DNA from: Spartobacteria bacterium
GTDB lineage: Bacteria; Verrucomicrobiota; Verrucomicrobiia; Chthoniobacterales; UBA10450
Length of the DNA stretch: 64,000 bases
Assembly (NCBI GenBank): GCA_021325495.1
Contig: JAJPGZ010000010.1
Coordinates: 434,001 to 498,000 of the forward strand
Reading direction: 5' to 3'
The notes below the pieces were generated by a model. The model was not told the DNA's origin and searched no databases. It saw only the letters and a list, made by a program, of their open reading frames with translations. Each line of letters opens with the position of its first letter. The stretch's first letter is position 1. Made by a program: the position numbers and the translations under genes. Shown here piece by piece: positions 43,281 to 56,001 of the stretch.

Positions 43281-46200
43281 AACCAATCGCCGGCTGCGGT
43301 TCGATCGCGGTGTCGTCCACCATGGCGGCGCCAATCGGTTCCCCCTTCTCCACGAGTTTAATCTCGCGATGTTCGGGGAATCCGGTGCCGGCCGGAATCA
43401 AGTGACCCATGATCACGTTTTCCTTGAAGCCGCGCAGTCGATCGACCTTGCCGAGCGTGGCCGCTTCCGTGAGCACGCGCGTCGTGTCCTGGAACGATGC
43501 CGCCGAAATGAAGCTGTCGGTTTCGAGCGAAGCCTTGGTGATGCCTAACAACACTGGCACCGCTTCCGCCGGCTTGCCGCCCTTCTCGACCACTTCGTTG
43601 TTCTCCCGTTCGAAGTCGAGTTTATCGACCTGATCGCCCCAGAGCAACGAGGTGTCGCCCGGATCGGTGATCTTCACCTTGCGCAACATTTGCCTAACGA
43701 TGATCTCGATGTGCTTGTCGTTAATCTCGACACCTTGCAGTCGATAAACTTCCTGCACTTCGTTGACGAGGTGTTCCTGCAAATCCTGCGGTCCGCAAAC
43801 TTCGAGAATTTCGTGCGGCACAACCGGACCTTCGGTCAGCTGTTGCCCCTTCTTCACGAAATCGCCTTTGAAAACGATAATGTGTTTCGTCAGCGGAATG
43901 AGATGCTCTTCTTCCGCGTTCGTTTCCGGGTCTTTCAGGATCAGTTTGCGTTTGCCGCGAACCGTTCCGCCCATTTCAACGATACCGTCGATCTTCGCGA
44001 TCTCGGCCGCGTCTTTCGGACGGCGCGCTTCGAACAATTCCGCCACGCGCGGCAGACCGCCCGTGATGTCCTTGGTCTTCGCCACTTTTCGCGGCGTCTT
44101 CGCGAGCAACGCGCCCGCGCGAACTTTTTGTCCTTCTTCGACGATGACGTGCGCGCCAGCGGGAATCGAGTAATTCGCGACGACTTCTTTTTTGTCGTTC
44201 ACGATGACGATCTGCGGATGCAAATCTTCTTTGTGCTCGATGATGACCGTGCCCATGAGGCCGGTCGCTTCATCGACATCGCGCTTGATCGTGACGCCCG
44301 CGATCATGTCGCGGAATTCCACTTTGCCCGAATGCTCGGTTAGAATCGGGACGTTGTACGGATCCCATTGCACGAACGTTTCGGCTTTCTTCACCTTCGC
44401 TCCGTCCGGTTTCGAAATAACCGAACCAACGACCACGTTGTAACGCTCGAGCTCGCGGCCCTCTTCGTTATGCACGCTGATCGAACCGTTCTTGTTCAGC
44501 ACGATCCATGATCCGTCGAGCGCTTGCACGGTGCGCAGATCATTGAACTGCACCGCGCCGTCGTTCTTCGCTTTGATGATTGGTTGCTTGAATGTTTGCG
44601 ACGCGGTTCCACCGATGTGGAACGTACGCATGGTCAATTGCGTGCCGGGCTCGCCGATTGATTGCGCGGCGATGATGCCGACCGCTTCGCCGAGTTTGAC
44701 GAATTCGCCGGTGGCGAGATTGCGGCCGTAACATTGCGCGCAAACTCCGCGGCCGCATTCGCACGTGAGCACGCTGCGGATTTTCAACTGCTCGACGCCG
44801 ATGCGTTGCAGATTATTCGCGATCGTTTCGTCGATGAGTTGGTTCGCTTTGACGATTTTCTTTTTCTTATCGACTGGATCGACAACCGTTTCGGTGCTGA
44901 CGCGCCCGATGATGCGCGTGGCAAGATCGACAACTTCTTCGTCGCCTTCGTAAATCGAGCGAACGACGATGCCGTTAACTGTGCCGCAATCCATTTCGTT
45001 GATGATGACGTCCTGCGCCGCGTCCACCAGTTTGCGCGTGAGATAACCGGAGTCGGCGGTCTTGAGCGCCGTGTCGGCCAAACCTTTGCGCGCGCCGTGC
45101 GTCGAGATGAAGTATTCGAGCACGCTTAATCCTTCGCGGAAGTTCGACGTGATCGGACGTTCGATAATTTCGCCGGAAGGTTTCGCCATCAAACCGCGCA
45201 TGCCGGCAAGTTGTCGAACTTGCTGACGATTTCCTCGCGCGCCCGAGTCCACCATGAGGTAAACCGGATTCAATTCCTTGCGACCTTCGTTGTGCTCCAG
45301 GGTGCGGAACATGACGTTCGAAATCTCGTCACCGGCGTGGGTCCAGATATCGATGATCTTGTTGTAACGCTCGCCGTCCGTGATGATGCCTTTGCGATAT
45401 TGCTGCTCGACCAGACGGATTTGCTTGTAAGCGTTCTCCAACTCCGTCGCCTTCTCCTTCGGAATAATCATGTCCGAAATTCCGATCGATATTCCGGCGC
45501 GCGTCGCTTCGCGGAAGCCGAGCTCTTTTAATTTGTCGAGCGTTTCGACTGTGCGTTGCGGACCCGCCACCTGATAACAGCGCCAGATGATGTCGCTGAG
45601 TTGTTTCTTGCCGGCGGCGCGATTGAAGAAACCGAGCTCGACAGGCCAAATTTGATTGAACATGACGCGGCCGGCGGTCGTTTCGAGAACCTTCGCATTT
45701 GCGTCCCCGTAGATGGTTTGTTTGCCGAAGTCGGGATTCTTCAGTCGGATGCGATCGTGCGTCTTGACCGCGCCATCGATCATCGCGAACTCCACTTCCA
45801 CCGCATTTTCAAACAACGACTGATAAGCCGCGTCCTTCTTTGTGCGCGGGTTTTGCGTCAGATAATAACAGCCGAGCGTGATGTCTTGCGACGGCGTCGT
45901 GATCGGTTTCCCGCTCGATGGCGAAAAGATGTTGTTAGGCGCGAGCATGAGCATGCGCGCTTCCATCTGCGCTTCGACCGAGAGCGGCACGTGCACCGCC
46001 ATCTGGTCGCCGTCGAAGTCGGCGTTGTAGGCCGTGCAAACAAGCGGATGAATGCGGATCGCTTCGCCTTCGATGAGCTGCGGCTCGAATGCTTGGATCG
46101 ACAATCGATGCAGCGTCGGCGCGCGGTTGAGCAACACTGGATGTCCTTTGGTGACTTCTTCAAGAATGTCCCAAACTTCCGGCGTTTGCCGCTCGATCAT

Positions 46201-47400
46201 TTTCTTCGCGCTACGAACGGTGTGCACGTAGCCGAGATCTTTCAGCCGGCGAATGATGAACGGCTCGAAAAGAACGAGCGCCATCTTCTTCGGCAAACCG
46301 CACTGATGCAGTTTCAATTCCGGGCCGATAACGATGACGGAGCGGCCCGAGTAATCGACGCGTTTGCCTAACAAGTTCTGACGGAAACGTCCGCCCTTGC
46401 CTTTGAGCATGTCGCTGAGCGATTTCAATGGGCGATTGCCGGCGCCGGTGACGGCGCGACCGTGGCGGCCGTTGTCGAACAACGCGTCGACCGCTTCCTG
46501 CAACATTCGTTTTTCGTTGCGAATAATGACGTCCGGCGTTTTCAGCTGAAGCAAATTTTTGAGACGATTGTTGCGGTTGATGACGCGGCGATAGAGATCG
46601 TTCAGATCGGATGTCGCGAATCGTCCGCCTTCGAGCGGAACCAGCGGACGCAAATCCGGCGGGATCACCGGCAGCACATCGAGGATCATCCAATCCGGCC
46701 GCGCGTGCGACGACATGAAGCCCTGGCAAAGTTTCAAACGCTTCGCCAATTTTTTGCGAATCTGTTTCGACTTCGTCGCGCCCATCGCCTTTTCCAGCTC
46801 TTTGTTGAGCTTGTTCAGGTCGATCTCGGACAAAAGTTTCTTAATCGCTTCCGCGCCCATGCCGGCGGTGAAATCTTCGCCGTATTGTTCCTGCGCTTCG
46901 CGATACTCGACTTCGTTAAGCAACTGCGCGCGCGTCAGCGCGGTCTTGCCCGGATCGATGACGATGTAGTCTTCGTAGTAAATGACGCGCTCGAGCTGGC
47001 GTGCGCTCATGTCGAGCATCAGACCAATGCGCGACGGCATGCACTTGTAGAACCAAATGTGCGAAACCGGAACGGCGAGCTCGATGTGGCCCATGCGTTC
47101 GCGGCGAACACGCGCGAGCGTGACTTCGACGCCGCAACGATCGCAGATGACGCCTTTATGTTTGATGCGTTTGTATTTTCCGCAGGAGCATTCCCAGTCG
47201 CGTGTAGGACCGAAAATACGTTCGCAGAAAAGGCCTCCCTTTTCCGGTTTGAAGGTGCGGTAATTGATCGTCTCGGGATTTTTGACTTCGCCTTTGCTCC
47301 ACGATCGCATGGTGTCGCTGCTCGCGACGCCAATCGCGACCTGATCAAAACCTACCGCCCGTTCTTCACCTACTAACTCACGCCACGAATGTTCGTTCAT
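43279..47400 (-). CDS. rpoC: DNA-directed RNA polymerase subunit beta'
   Basis: A 1373-residue catalytic subunit. The N-terminal zinc ribbon is [20 protein letters not shown], the Mg-binding loop [16 protein letters not shown], and the second zinc site includes [13 protein letters not shown]. The bridge-helix/trigger-loop region contains [21 protein letters not shown]. Only one internal word copy (44933-44942) occurs in about 4.1 kb, in the segment EVVDLATRI. It follows rpoB after 50 bases. Confidence 0.98.
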   Translation of the reverse strand: MNEHSWRELVGEERAVGFDQVAIGVASSDTMRSWSKGEVKNPETINYRTFKPEKGGLFCERIFGPTRDWECSCGKYKRIKHKGVICDRCGVEVTLARVRRERMGHIELAVPVSHIWFYKCMPSRIGLMLDMSARQLERVIYYEDYIVIDPGKTALTRAQLLNEVEYREAQEQYGEDFTAGMGAEAIKKLLSEIDLNKLNKELEKAMGATKSKQIRKKLAKRLKLCQGFMSSHARPDWMILDVLPVIPPDLRPLVPLEGGRFATSDLNDLYRRVINRNNRLKNLLQLKTPDVIIRNEKRMLQEAVDALFDNGRHGRAVTGAGNRPLKSLSDMLKGKGGRFRQNLLGKRVDYSGRSVIVIGPELKLHQCGLPKKMALVLFEPFIIRRLKDLGYVHTVRSAKKMIERQTPEVWDILEEVTKGHPVLLNRAPTLHRLSIQAFEPQLIEGEAIRIHPLVCTAYNADFDGDQMAVHVPLSVEAQMEARMLMLAPNNIFSPSSGKPITTPSQDITLGCYYLTQNPRTKKDAAYQSLFENAVEVEFAMIDGAVKTHDRIRLKNPDFGKQTIYGDANAKVLETTAGRVMFNQIWPVELGFFNRAAGKKQLSDIIWRCYQVAGPQRTVETLDKLKELGFREATRAGISIGISDMIIPKEKATELENAYKQIRLVEQQYRKGIITDGERYNKIIDIWTHAGDEISNVMFRTLEHNEGRKELNPVYLMVDSGARGNRQQVRQLAGMRGLMAKPSGEIIERPITSNFREGLSVLEYFISTHGARKGLADTALKTADSGYLTRKLVDAAQDVIINEMDCGTVNGIVVRSIYEGDEEVVDLATRIIGRVSTETVVDPVDKKKKIVKANQLIDETIANNLQRIGVEQLKIRSVLTCECGRGVCAQCYGRNLATGEFVKLGEAVGIIAAQSIGEPGTQLTMRTFHIGGTASQTFKQPIIKAKNDGAVQFNDLRTVQALDGSWIVLNKNGSISVHNEEGRELERYNVVVGSVISKPDGAKVKKAETFVQWDPYNVPILTEHSGKVEFRDMIAGVTIKRDVDEATGLMGTVIIEHKEDLHPQIVIVNDKKEVVANYSIPAGAHVIVEEGQKVRAGALLAKTPRKVAKTKDITGGLPRVAELFEARRPKDAAEIAKIDGIVEMGGTVRGKRKLILKDPETNAEEEHLIPLTKHIIVFKGDFVKKGQQLTEGPVVPHEILEVCGPQDLQEHLVNEVQEVYRLQGVEINDKHIEIIVRQMLRKVKITDPGDTSLLWGDQVDKLDFERENNEVVEKGGKPAEAVPVLLGITKASLETDSFISAASFQDTTRVLTEAATLGKVDRLRGFKENVIMGHLIPAGTGFPEHREIKLVEKGEPIGAAMVDDTAIEPQPAIG

Positions 47401-47418
47401 TTAATTCTCTCTATCGAT

Positions 47419-47443
47419 TGTCGATCTTGTGATTGTCGATCTT
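47419..47443. repeat. Direct pair of TGTCGATCTT, 15-base spacing
   Basis: Copies at 47419-47428 and 47434-47443 fill the 50-base gap between rpoB and rpoC. Confidence 0.95.
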
Positions 47444-47450
47444 GCAAAAT

Positions 47451-51254
<3,804 letters not shown>

Positions 51255-51532
51255 AAATTTATTCCTTCTCCACCGCTGGAACTCGCGCCGCCTCGTGAAG
51301 ACAGTTCGAGTGTCTGGGGTTGTTACAGGTTTCGCCCGGTGCGAAGACGACAAAAATGGCAGCGAATCGGCAGCCTGTCAAATTGACCTCTACCGTTCCG
51401 TTGCCTGCCTAAAATTTTCTGATCGTCCGCGCGGTTAAAAATAAACTGCCTATCTGTCTATCTATCTTTAACTGACCAAAACCTCTGCCACGCGCGCAGG
51501 GCGCGCGCAACAAAAAACTTCTCCGCACGAGC

Positions 51533-51566
51533 GATTGTCGATCTTGCGCGTGCAAGATCGACAATC
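51533..51566. repeat. Perfect inverted pair of the word, 15-base arms
   Basis: GATTGTCGATCTTGC pairs exactly with GCAAGATCGACAATC around the loop GCGT. No T-run follows on either strand, so it is not a classical terminator. It lies about 75 bases past the rplL stop. Confidence 0.95.
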
Positions 51567-51573
51567 AACCCTC

Positions 51574-51634
51574 ATGTCATCCCGAGCGAAGTCGAGGGAT
51601 CTCCAATTGAGACAGCTCCTCGATTCCTCGAGCG
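51574..51634. repeat. Palindromic repeat, family B
   Basis: TGTCATCCCGAGCGAAGTCG at the left, with a partly matching GCTCCTCGATTCCTCGAGCG at the right. Same family as 12371-12446 and 63039-63124; the right arm is diverged. Confidence 0.7.
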
Positions 51635-51639
51635 ATAAA

Positions 51640-52029
51640 TTACTTAATCTCGACCTTCGCCCCAGCCGCTTCGACCTTCTTCTTGATCTCTTCGGCCTCG
51701 GCTTTGGTCACGCCTTCCTTGATCGTCTTGGGCGCGCCTTCCACAAGAGCTTTCGCTTCCGCGAGTCCAAGTCCAGGAACAGCGCCGCGAACTTCCTTGA
51801 TCACGCCAATTTTGTTCGCGCCCATTTCCTTCAAGATAACTTCGAAGGTGGTTTTCTCTTCCGCTGCCGGAGCTGCTGCGCCACCGCCGCCCGCTGCCGG
51901 CGCTGCCGCCATCGCGACCGGAGCTGCTGCGCTCACGCCCCACTTCTCTTCGAGTTCTTTAACCAATCCAGCAATCTCCAAGACGGTCAGCCCGCTGAGT
52001 TGCTCCACCATTTTTGCTGTATCTGCCAT
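51640..52029 (-). CDS. rplL: 50S ribosomal protein L7/L12
   Basis: A 129-residue stalk protein from ATG 52029 ([19 protein letters not shown]), with GGAGGAAAAG just before. The N-terminal dimerisation part is followed by an Ala/Gly-rich hinge ([17 protein letters not shown]) and the C-terminal factor-binding domain, [23 protein letters not shown]. It is located after rplJ as usual. Confidence 0.97.
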   Translation of the reverse strand: MADTAKMVEQLSGLTVLEIAGLVKELEEKWGVSAAAPVAMAAAPAAGGGGAAAPAAEEKTTFEVILKEMGANKIGVIKEVRGAVPGLGLAEAKALVEGAPKTIKEGVTKAEAEEIKKKVEAAGAKVEIK

Positions 52030-52118
52030 TTTCTTTTCCTCCATTCGCCGTTTCCGAAAGCTTTCGGAAAATTAAGATCGACAGCCGCCAATCCGGTTAT
52101 TGTTTTCGTTTTGTTTGC

Positions 52119-52140
52119 TCGTTAGGCAATCGCCTAACGA
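52119..52140. repeat. Inverted pair of GCCTAACGA between rplJ and rplL
   Basis: TCGTTAGGC and GCCTAACGA around AATC form a perfect 9-base hairpin, 7 bases past the rplJ stop. It is the only place in the window where the second word is paired. Confidence 0.95.
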
Positions 52141-52146
52141 AATCTT

Positions 52147-52785
52147 TTATGCGCTCGCCTCCGGAGTTGCTTCTTCCGCTTTCGGCGCTTCCGCCGGGGT
52201 GGCTTCCGCGGCGGGTGCTTCTGCCTTCGGCTCTTCGGCTTTCGGCGCTTCGGCTTTTGCTGGCGCAATTTCGGCCGGCATTGACTTTGCCTTAGCGTTC
52301 AAAAGTCTGGCCAGCGACGCACCCGGCTCATTCAACAATCGCACCAGTTTTGTCGCTGGTGACATCAACAAGCCTAACAACTGCGCCAGCAACACATCGC
52401 GCGGCGGCAAGTCCGCCAATTGACTTATCTGCTGCGTCGATAATACCGCTTTGTCGACGATGCCGATCTTGACCGCCGCGACTTTAAATTCTCCGGCGAA
52501 GCTCTTCAGAATCTTCGCCACCGGCGCGGCGTCTTTGTCTCCAGTCACGACCGCGGTTTGTCCGGTCAATTGCTCGGCCACATCCGGCAAACCGGAATCG
52601 CTGATCGCGCGACGTAGAAAACTGTTTTTGACGACGTGAACTTCCGCGCCATTGGCCGCCAGACGCGTCCGCAGATCGGCAAAATGATTCACGTTCATCT
52701 TCTGGTAATCGGCCACGATGACGAACGGCGAAGCCGAAAGCTTTTCTTTGAGATCGGCGACAATGCTGTTTTTTTCGGGTCTCAT
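52147..52785 (-). CDS. rplJ: 50S ribosomal protein L10, with extended acidic C-terminus
   Basis: A 212-residue protein, about 40 residues longer than most L10 proteins. The core is standard: VADLKEKLSASPFVIVADYQKMNVNHFADLR, then VVKNSFLRRA and LLGLLMSPATKLVRLLNEPGASLARLLNA. The extra C-terminus is Ala/Pro/Glu-rich (APKAEEPKAEAPAAEATPAE). The role in stalk anchoring is as usual; the tail's purpose is unknown. A word copy at 52794 lies between rplA and this gene's start. Confidence 0.95.
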   Translation of the reverse strand: MRPEKNSIVADLKEKLSASPFVIVADYQKMNVNHFADLRTRLAANGAEVHVVKNSFLRRAISDSGLPDVAEQLTGQTAVVTGDKDAAPVAKILKSFAGEFKVAAVKIGIVDKAVLSTQQISQLADLPPRDVLLAQLLGLLMSPATKLVRLLNEPGASLARLLNAKAKSMPAEIAPAKAEAPKAEEPKAEAPAAEATPAEAPKAEEATPEASA

Positions 52786-52805
52786 ATGACGATGTCGATC
52801 TTGCG

Positions 52806-53507
52806 TTAAACGCTCAAATACGGCGAGGGATCGACCGGAATGCCGGGCGACATGGTAGCACTCAACGTCATCGCTTCCAAATAACGTCCCTTCGCCGTCG
52901 CCGGCCGCGCTTTCACCACTGCATCAATCACAGCCGTTCCGTTTTCGACCAACTGTTGTTCTTGAAATGAAAATTTCCCGACCGGCACCGCAACGTTGCC
53001 ATTCTTATCGAGCTTGAACTCGACGCGCCCGGCCTTCACTTCCGCGACCGCTTTCGCGGTGTCGTCCGTCACTGTTCCCGTTTTTGGATTCGGCATTAAT
53101 CCGCGTGGTCCTAAAACTTTTCCAAGCTTGCGTACTTCTGCCATTGCCGTCGGAGTCGCGACCGCGACATCGAAATCCTGAAAACCTTCCTGCACTTTCT
53201 GGATCAAATCCTTGAAGCCGACATGTTCGGCGCCGGCTTCCTGCGCCGCTTTCGCCGCCGGCCCTTCCGCAAACACGAGTACGCGCACGTTCTTGCCGCT
53301 TCCGTGCGGCAACGGACACGTCCCGCGCACCATTTGGTCCGATTGTTTTGGATCGACACCGAGCCGGAACGAAACCGTCACTGTCTGATCAAATTTCGTC
53401 GGCGGAAATTTCTTCAACGTCGCGACCGCGTCGTTCAGATTGTAATTCTTCTTCCGATCCAACTGCTCGGCAGCAGCGCGATATCTTTTGCTTCGATTTG
53501 TAGCCAT
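52806..53507 (-). CDS. rplA: 50S ribosomal protein L1
   Basis: A 233-residue protein. FDQTVTVSFRLGVDPKQSDQMVRGTCPLPHG and GPRGLMPNPKTGTVTDD are the L1 signatures. L1 typically represses its own operon by binding its mRNA. It is the first gene of the downstream half of the block; its usual neighbour rplK is about 9 kb upstream. Confidence 0.97.
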   Translation of the reverse strand: MATNRSKRYRAAAEQLDRKKNYNLNDAVATLKKFPPTKFDQTVTVSFRLGVDPKQSDQMVRGTCPLPHGSGKNVRVLVFAEGPAAKAAQEAGAEHVGFKDLIQKVQEGFQDFDVAVATPTAMAEVRKLGKVLGPRGLMPNPKTGTVTDDTAKAVAEVKAGRVEFKLDKNGNVAVPVGKFSFQEQQLVENGTAVIDAVVKARPATAKGRYLEAMTLSATMSPGIPVDPSPYLSV

Positions 53508-53654
53508 GTCTTTGATGCAGTTCCAACGCTCGCCGCGAATCCGCAGACAAGCTCCTGCTTAAATTTCAAGCCGCGAACTTCGCGGCGGGGCGTGCAGATT
53601 ATCCGCGCGAATAAGATTGTCAAAAAGGATTTCGCTCTGGTAAAACGACTCAGT

Positions 53655-54488
53655 ATGAACAACCCCGCTCGTTATAGTTTATTCATTATCCTCGGGGTGC
53701 TGATAGCAGTGCCCATCGCCGGCGCGCGGCCGGTCGACTTCAAAGAACTCTCGCTCCTCGTCCGCGCCCATGAGAGCGATGCGTCGATCAAAGACGAAGT
53801 ATCGCGGCGCAAACTGATGCAGCCGTTAACGAAAGATCAGGAGAGCACGTTGAAAACGCAAGGTGCGACCGACTCGCTCGTCACGACCTTGCGCAATTCG
53901 TCGCTCGTCGCTTCGAAAGAAGAAGCGGCGCCTGCTGCAAGATCGACAACCACTCGTGAAAGCGGCGCACCTAACGACTCGATGATGCATCATCACGGCC
54001 CGCACGTACGCGTTTTCAATGTTGCGTTCGGTCAGCCGATCAACCTCAGCGAATACGGCGGCCTCGATTACGAGATAGCGTTCAACTCCTATCGCTTCGC
54101 CGGTGAAGATCACATCCAGGCTAGTTTCGTCGATCAATACTGCACACGCACCGAAGTCAGCCGCGTCATTCCGCAAGCGGGTTTGAGCGAAAGCGAAGTC
54201 GTCTCGCAAGATTGGTTCCCGACCAACGCAGTCCGCAGCTGGCGCTACACGCCGTACGATATTCGCGGCGACGTGCGCGACCCGCGTTTCAACTTCGGCG
54301 ACACCGTTTCGGTCAGCTCACGATCCGTCACGCGTCCGACGCGGATCGATTGGGACAATCCCGTCTTCATCGAAGGCCAGCCCTACACGTTTTATCCGGT
54401 TTACGGAGCCGGCGGCGTCTCGCTCTACTACATCGGCCGCGCCAGCGACTCGAGCGCGACCGTCGCAGTGGTTAGTCACCGGCATTAG
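53655..54488 (+). CDS. Hypothetical exported protein
   Basis: A 277-residue protein from ATG 53655. The signal peptide is RYSLFIILGVLIAVPIAGA. It has a short helical part (FKELSLLVRAHESDASIKDEVSRRKL, ending in TLRNSSLV) and then a beta-rich C-terminal domain beginning HGPHVRVFNVAFGQPINLSEYGG. No family recognised. It lies in the segment inserted between rplK and rplA and is transcribed against the ribosomal genes. The word at 53939 encodes ARSTTT in the linker. Confidence 0.6.
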   Translation: MNNPARYSLFIILGVLIAVPIAGARPVDFKELSLLVRAHESDASIKDEVSRRKLMQPLTKDQESTLKTQGATDSLVTTLRNSSLVASKEEAAPAARSTTTRESGAPNDSMMHHHGPHVRVFNVAFGQPINLSEYGGLDYEIAFNSYRFAGEDHIQASFVDQYCTRTEVSRVIPQAGLSESEVVSQDWFPTNAVRSWRYTPYDIRGDVRDPRFNFGDTVSVSSRSVTRPTRIDWDNPVFIEGQPYTFYPVYGAGGVSLYYIGRASDSSATVAVVSHRH

Positions 54489-54543
54489 TCGCCAGCATCG
54501 CCAGTCCGGCTCGGACCTTTCGGTGGAAAGTCGCGCGTCGTTG

Positions 54544-55917
54544 TCAGTCCGCGGGCAACGACGCCGGCTCCTCCGATGTCGATCTTGCAGAAACCTGGAA
54601 TGGCGGCGTGCCGTTGCGGATAATCTTTCCTTCCTTCATCACAAACGTCACCCGCTCGGTCGCGGTGATGTCTTGAGTCGGATCGCCGGGGACCGCGACA
54701 ATGTCGGCGAGTTTTCCTTTTTCGAGTGTGCCGACTTTGTTCGCAATGCCTAACAAGTCCGCGTCCGCGCTGGTGCCGGCTTTGAGCGCGTCGATCGCCG
54801 GCATGCCGAGATCGACCATGAGTTTGAATTCTTTCGCATTCATTCCGTGCGGAAACACGGCCGAGTCTGTGCCGAGACCGATCTTCACGCCGAGCTTCAC
54901 CGCGTTGCGAAACATTTCGCTTCGCGCCGCTCCGGCGGCTTTCGCCTTCGCCTGCAGCGCGGGCGGGTAGTTGTCGATCTTGCCCATGATCCACTCGGTT
55001 GCCATCAACGTCGGCACGAGATACGTCCCTTTCGCTTTCATCATCTGTAGCGTGTCCGGCTTTAAAAACGAACCATGCTCGATTGAATCAACCCCGGCCG
55101 CGATCGCGTCCTTCGCCGCTTGATCGCCATGACAATGCACCGCCACTTTCTTGCGCAGCCGATGACATTCATCGACCAGCGCTTTCATTTCTTCGGGCGT
55201 GAATTGCGGCGTATCGACTTCATCGGCTAACGACAACACGCCGCCCGAGACCGCCGCCTTGATCACATCGGCGCCGTTCTTCACTTCCATGCGAACGGCT
55301 TTGCGAATCGCTTCTGGCCCGTCCGCGATACCGTCCGCTTCATCCGGCTCGCGGCCGAAAAGCATGTCGCGAAATCCGCTCGACGGATCGAAATGTCCGC
55401 CGGTCGCGCCGATTCCCTTCGTCGCCACCAGCATGCGCGGCCCGACGACGTAGCCTTTGTTAATCGCGTTGCGCAATGCGACATCGACGCGCTCGGGACT
55501 TCCGACAAAGCGACTGCCGAGATCGCGAATGGTAGTGAAGCCCGCTTCCAAAGTCGCGCGGGCGTACATTGTCGATCTTATCGCATGCTCGGAAACGTTG
55601 AGATCGAGCTCGTCCAGACGTCGCTGCGAAAACGCGCCCCAGAATTGCAGCGTCACATGCGAATGCGCGTCCATAAATCCCGGCGACAACGTGACGTCGC
55701 CAAGATCGACAACCTGCGCATCGGGCGGATTCGTTAGGCCGCTGCCGACATCGACAATCTTGTCGCCTAGCACGACCACGGTCGCGTTTTGGACTAACGA
55801 GTTCGTTTTTCCGTCGAACATCCGCGCGGCTTTGAGCACGATCGTTTGATCGGCGCCGCGTGCGGACAAGATCGACATTAACAGGACCGCGACAGCGAAA
55901 CGAAAATTGGTGCGCAT
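54544..55917 (-). CDS. Exported amidohydrolase-superfamily protein
   Basis: About 457 residues from ATG 55917 (MRTNFRFAVAVLLMSILSARG is a signal peptide). The metal site is SPGFMDAHSHVTLQFWG (HxH); further ligands are in HCHGDQAAKDAI, IEHGSF and GLGTDSAVFPHG. Such enzymes (imidazolonepropionase/prolidase-like) hydrolyse cyclic amides or dipeptides. It sits next to two exported peptidase-type enzymes, so peptide use is plausible. Word copies are numerous (54577, 54972, 55570, 55702, 55868); the last encodes MSIL in the signal peptide. Confidence 0.88.
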   Translation of the reverse strand: MRTNFRFAVAVLLMSILSARGADQTIVLKAARMFDGKTNSLVQNATVVVLGDKIVDVGSGLTNPPDAQVVDLGDVTLSPGFMDAHSHVTLQFWGAFSQRRLDELDLNVSEHAIRSTMYARATLEAGFTTIRDLGSRFVGSPERVDVALRNAINKGYVVGPRMLVATKGIGATGGHFDPSSGFRDMLFGREPDEADGIADGPEAIRKAVRMEVKNGADVIKAAVSGGVLSLADEVDTPQFTPEEMKALVDECHRLRKKVAVHCHGDQAAKDAIAAGVDSIEHGSFLKPDTLQMMKAKGTYLVPTLMATEWIMGKIDNYPPALQAKAKAAGAARSEMFRNAVKLGVKIGLGTDSAVFPHGMNAKEFKLMVDLGMPAIDALKAGTSADADLLGIANKVGTLEKGKLADIVAVPGDPTQDITATERVTFVMKEGKIIRNGTPPFQVSARSTSEEPASLPAD

Positions 55918-56001
55918 CCCGTGATTTTGAAAGAATCGCGCGCGATGCGGCAAGGAAGAACGTCCTTGTTTCACCGAAACGGCTCCGATTCAATCGCGAT
56001 C

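Larger units (their letters stand above)
51255..51639 (-). promoter_or_regulatory. Intergenic region between rplL and rpoB
   Basis: 385 bases without a gene. It holds a family B palindrome (about 51574-51634), a perfect inverted word pair (51533-51566), and an AT-rich stretch with TATCTGTCTATCTATCT at about 51451-51467. The rplL-rpoB gap is where many bacteria attenuate transcription of rpoBC, so the hairpin is a candidate attenuator or RNA-processing site. Confidence 0.5.

Noticed and set aside
53223-53654. N-terminal extension of the exported protein starting at 53223
   Set aside because: It runs antisense to rplA and has no signal features; ATG 53655 starts a clean signal peptide.
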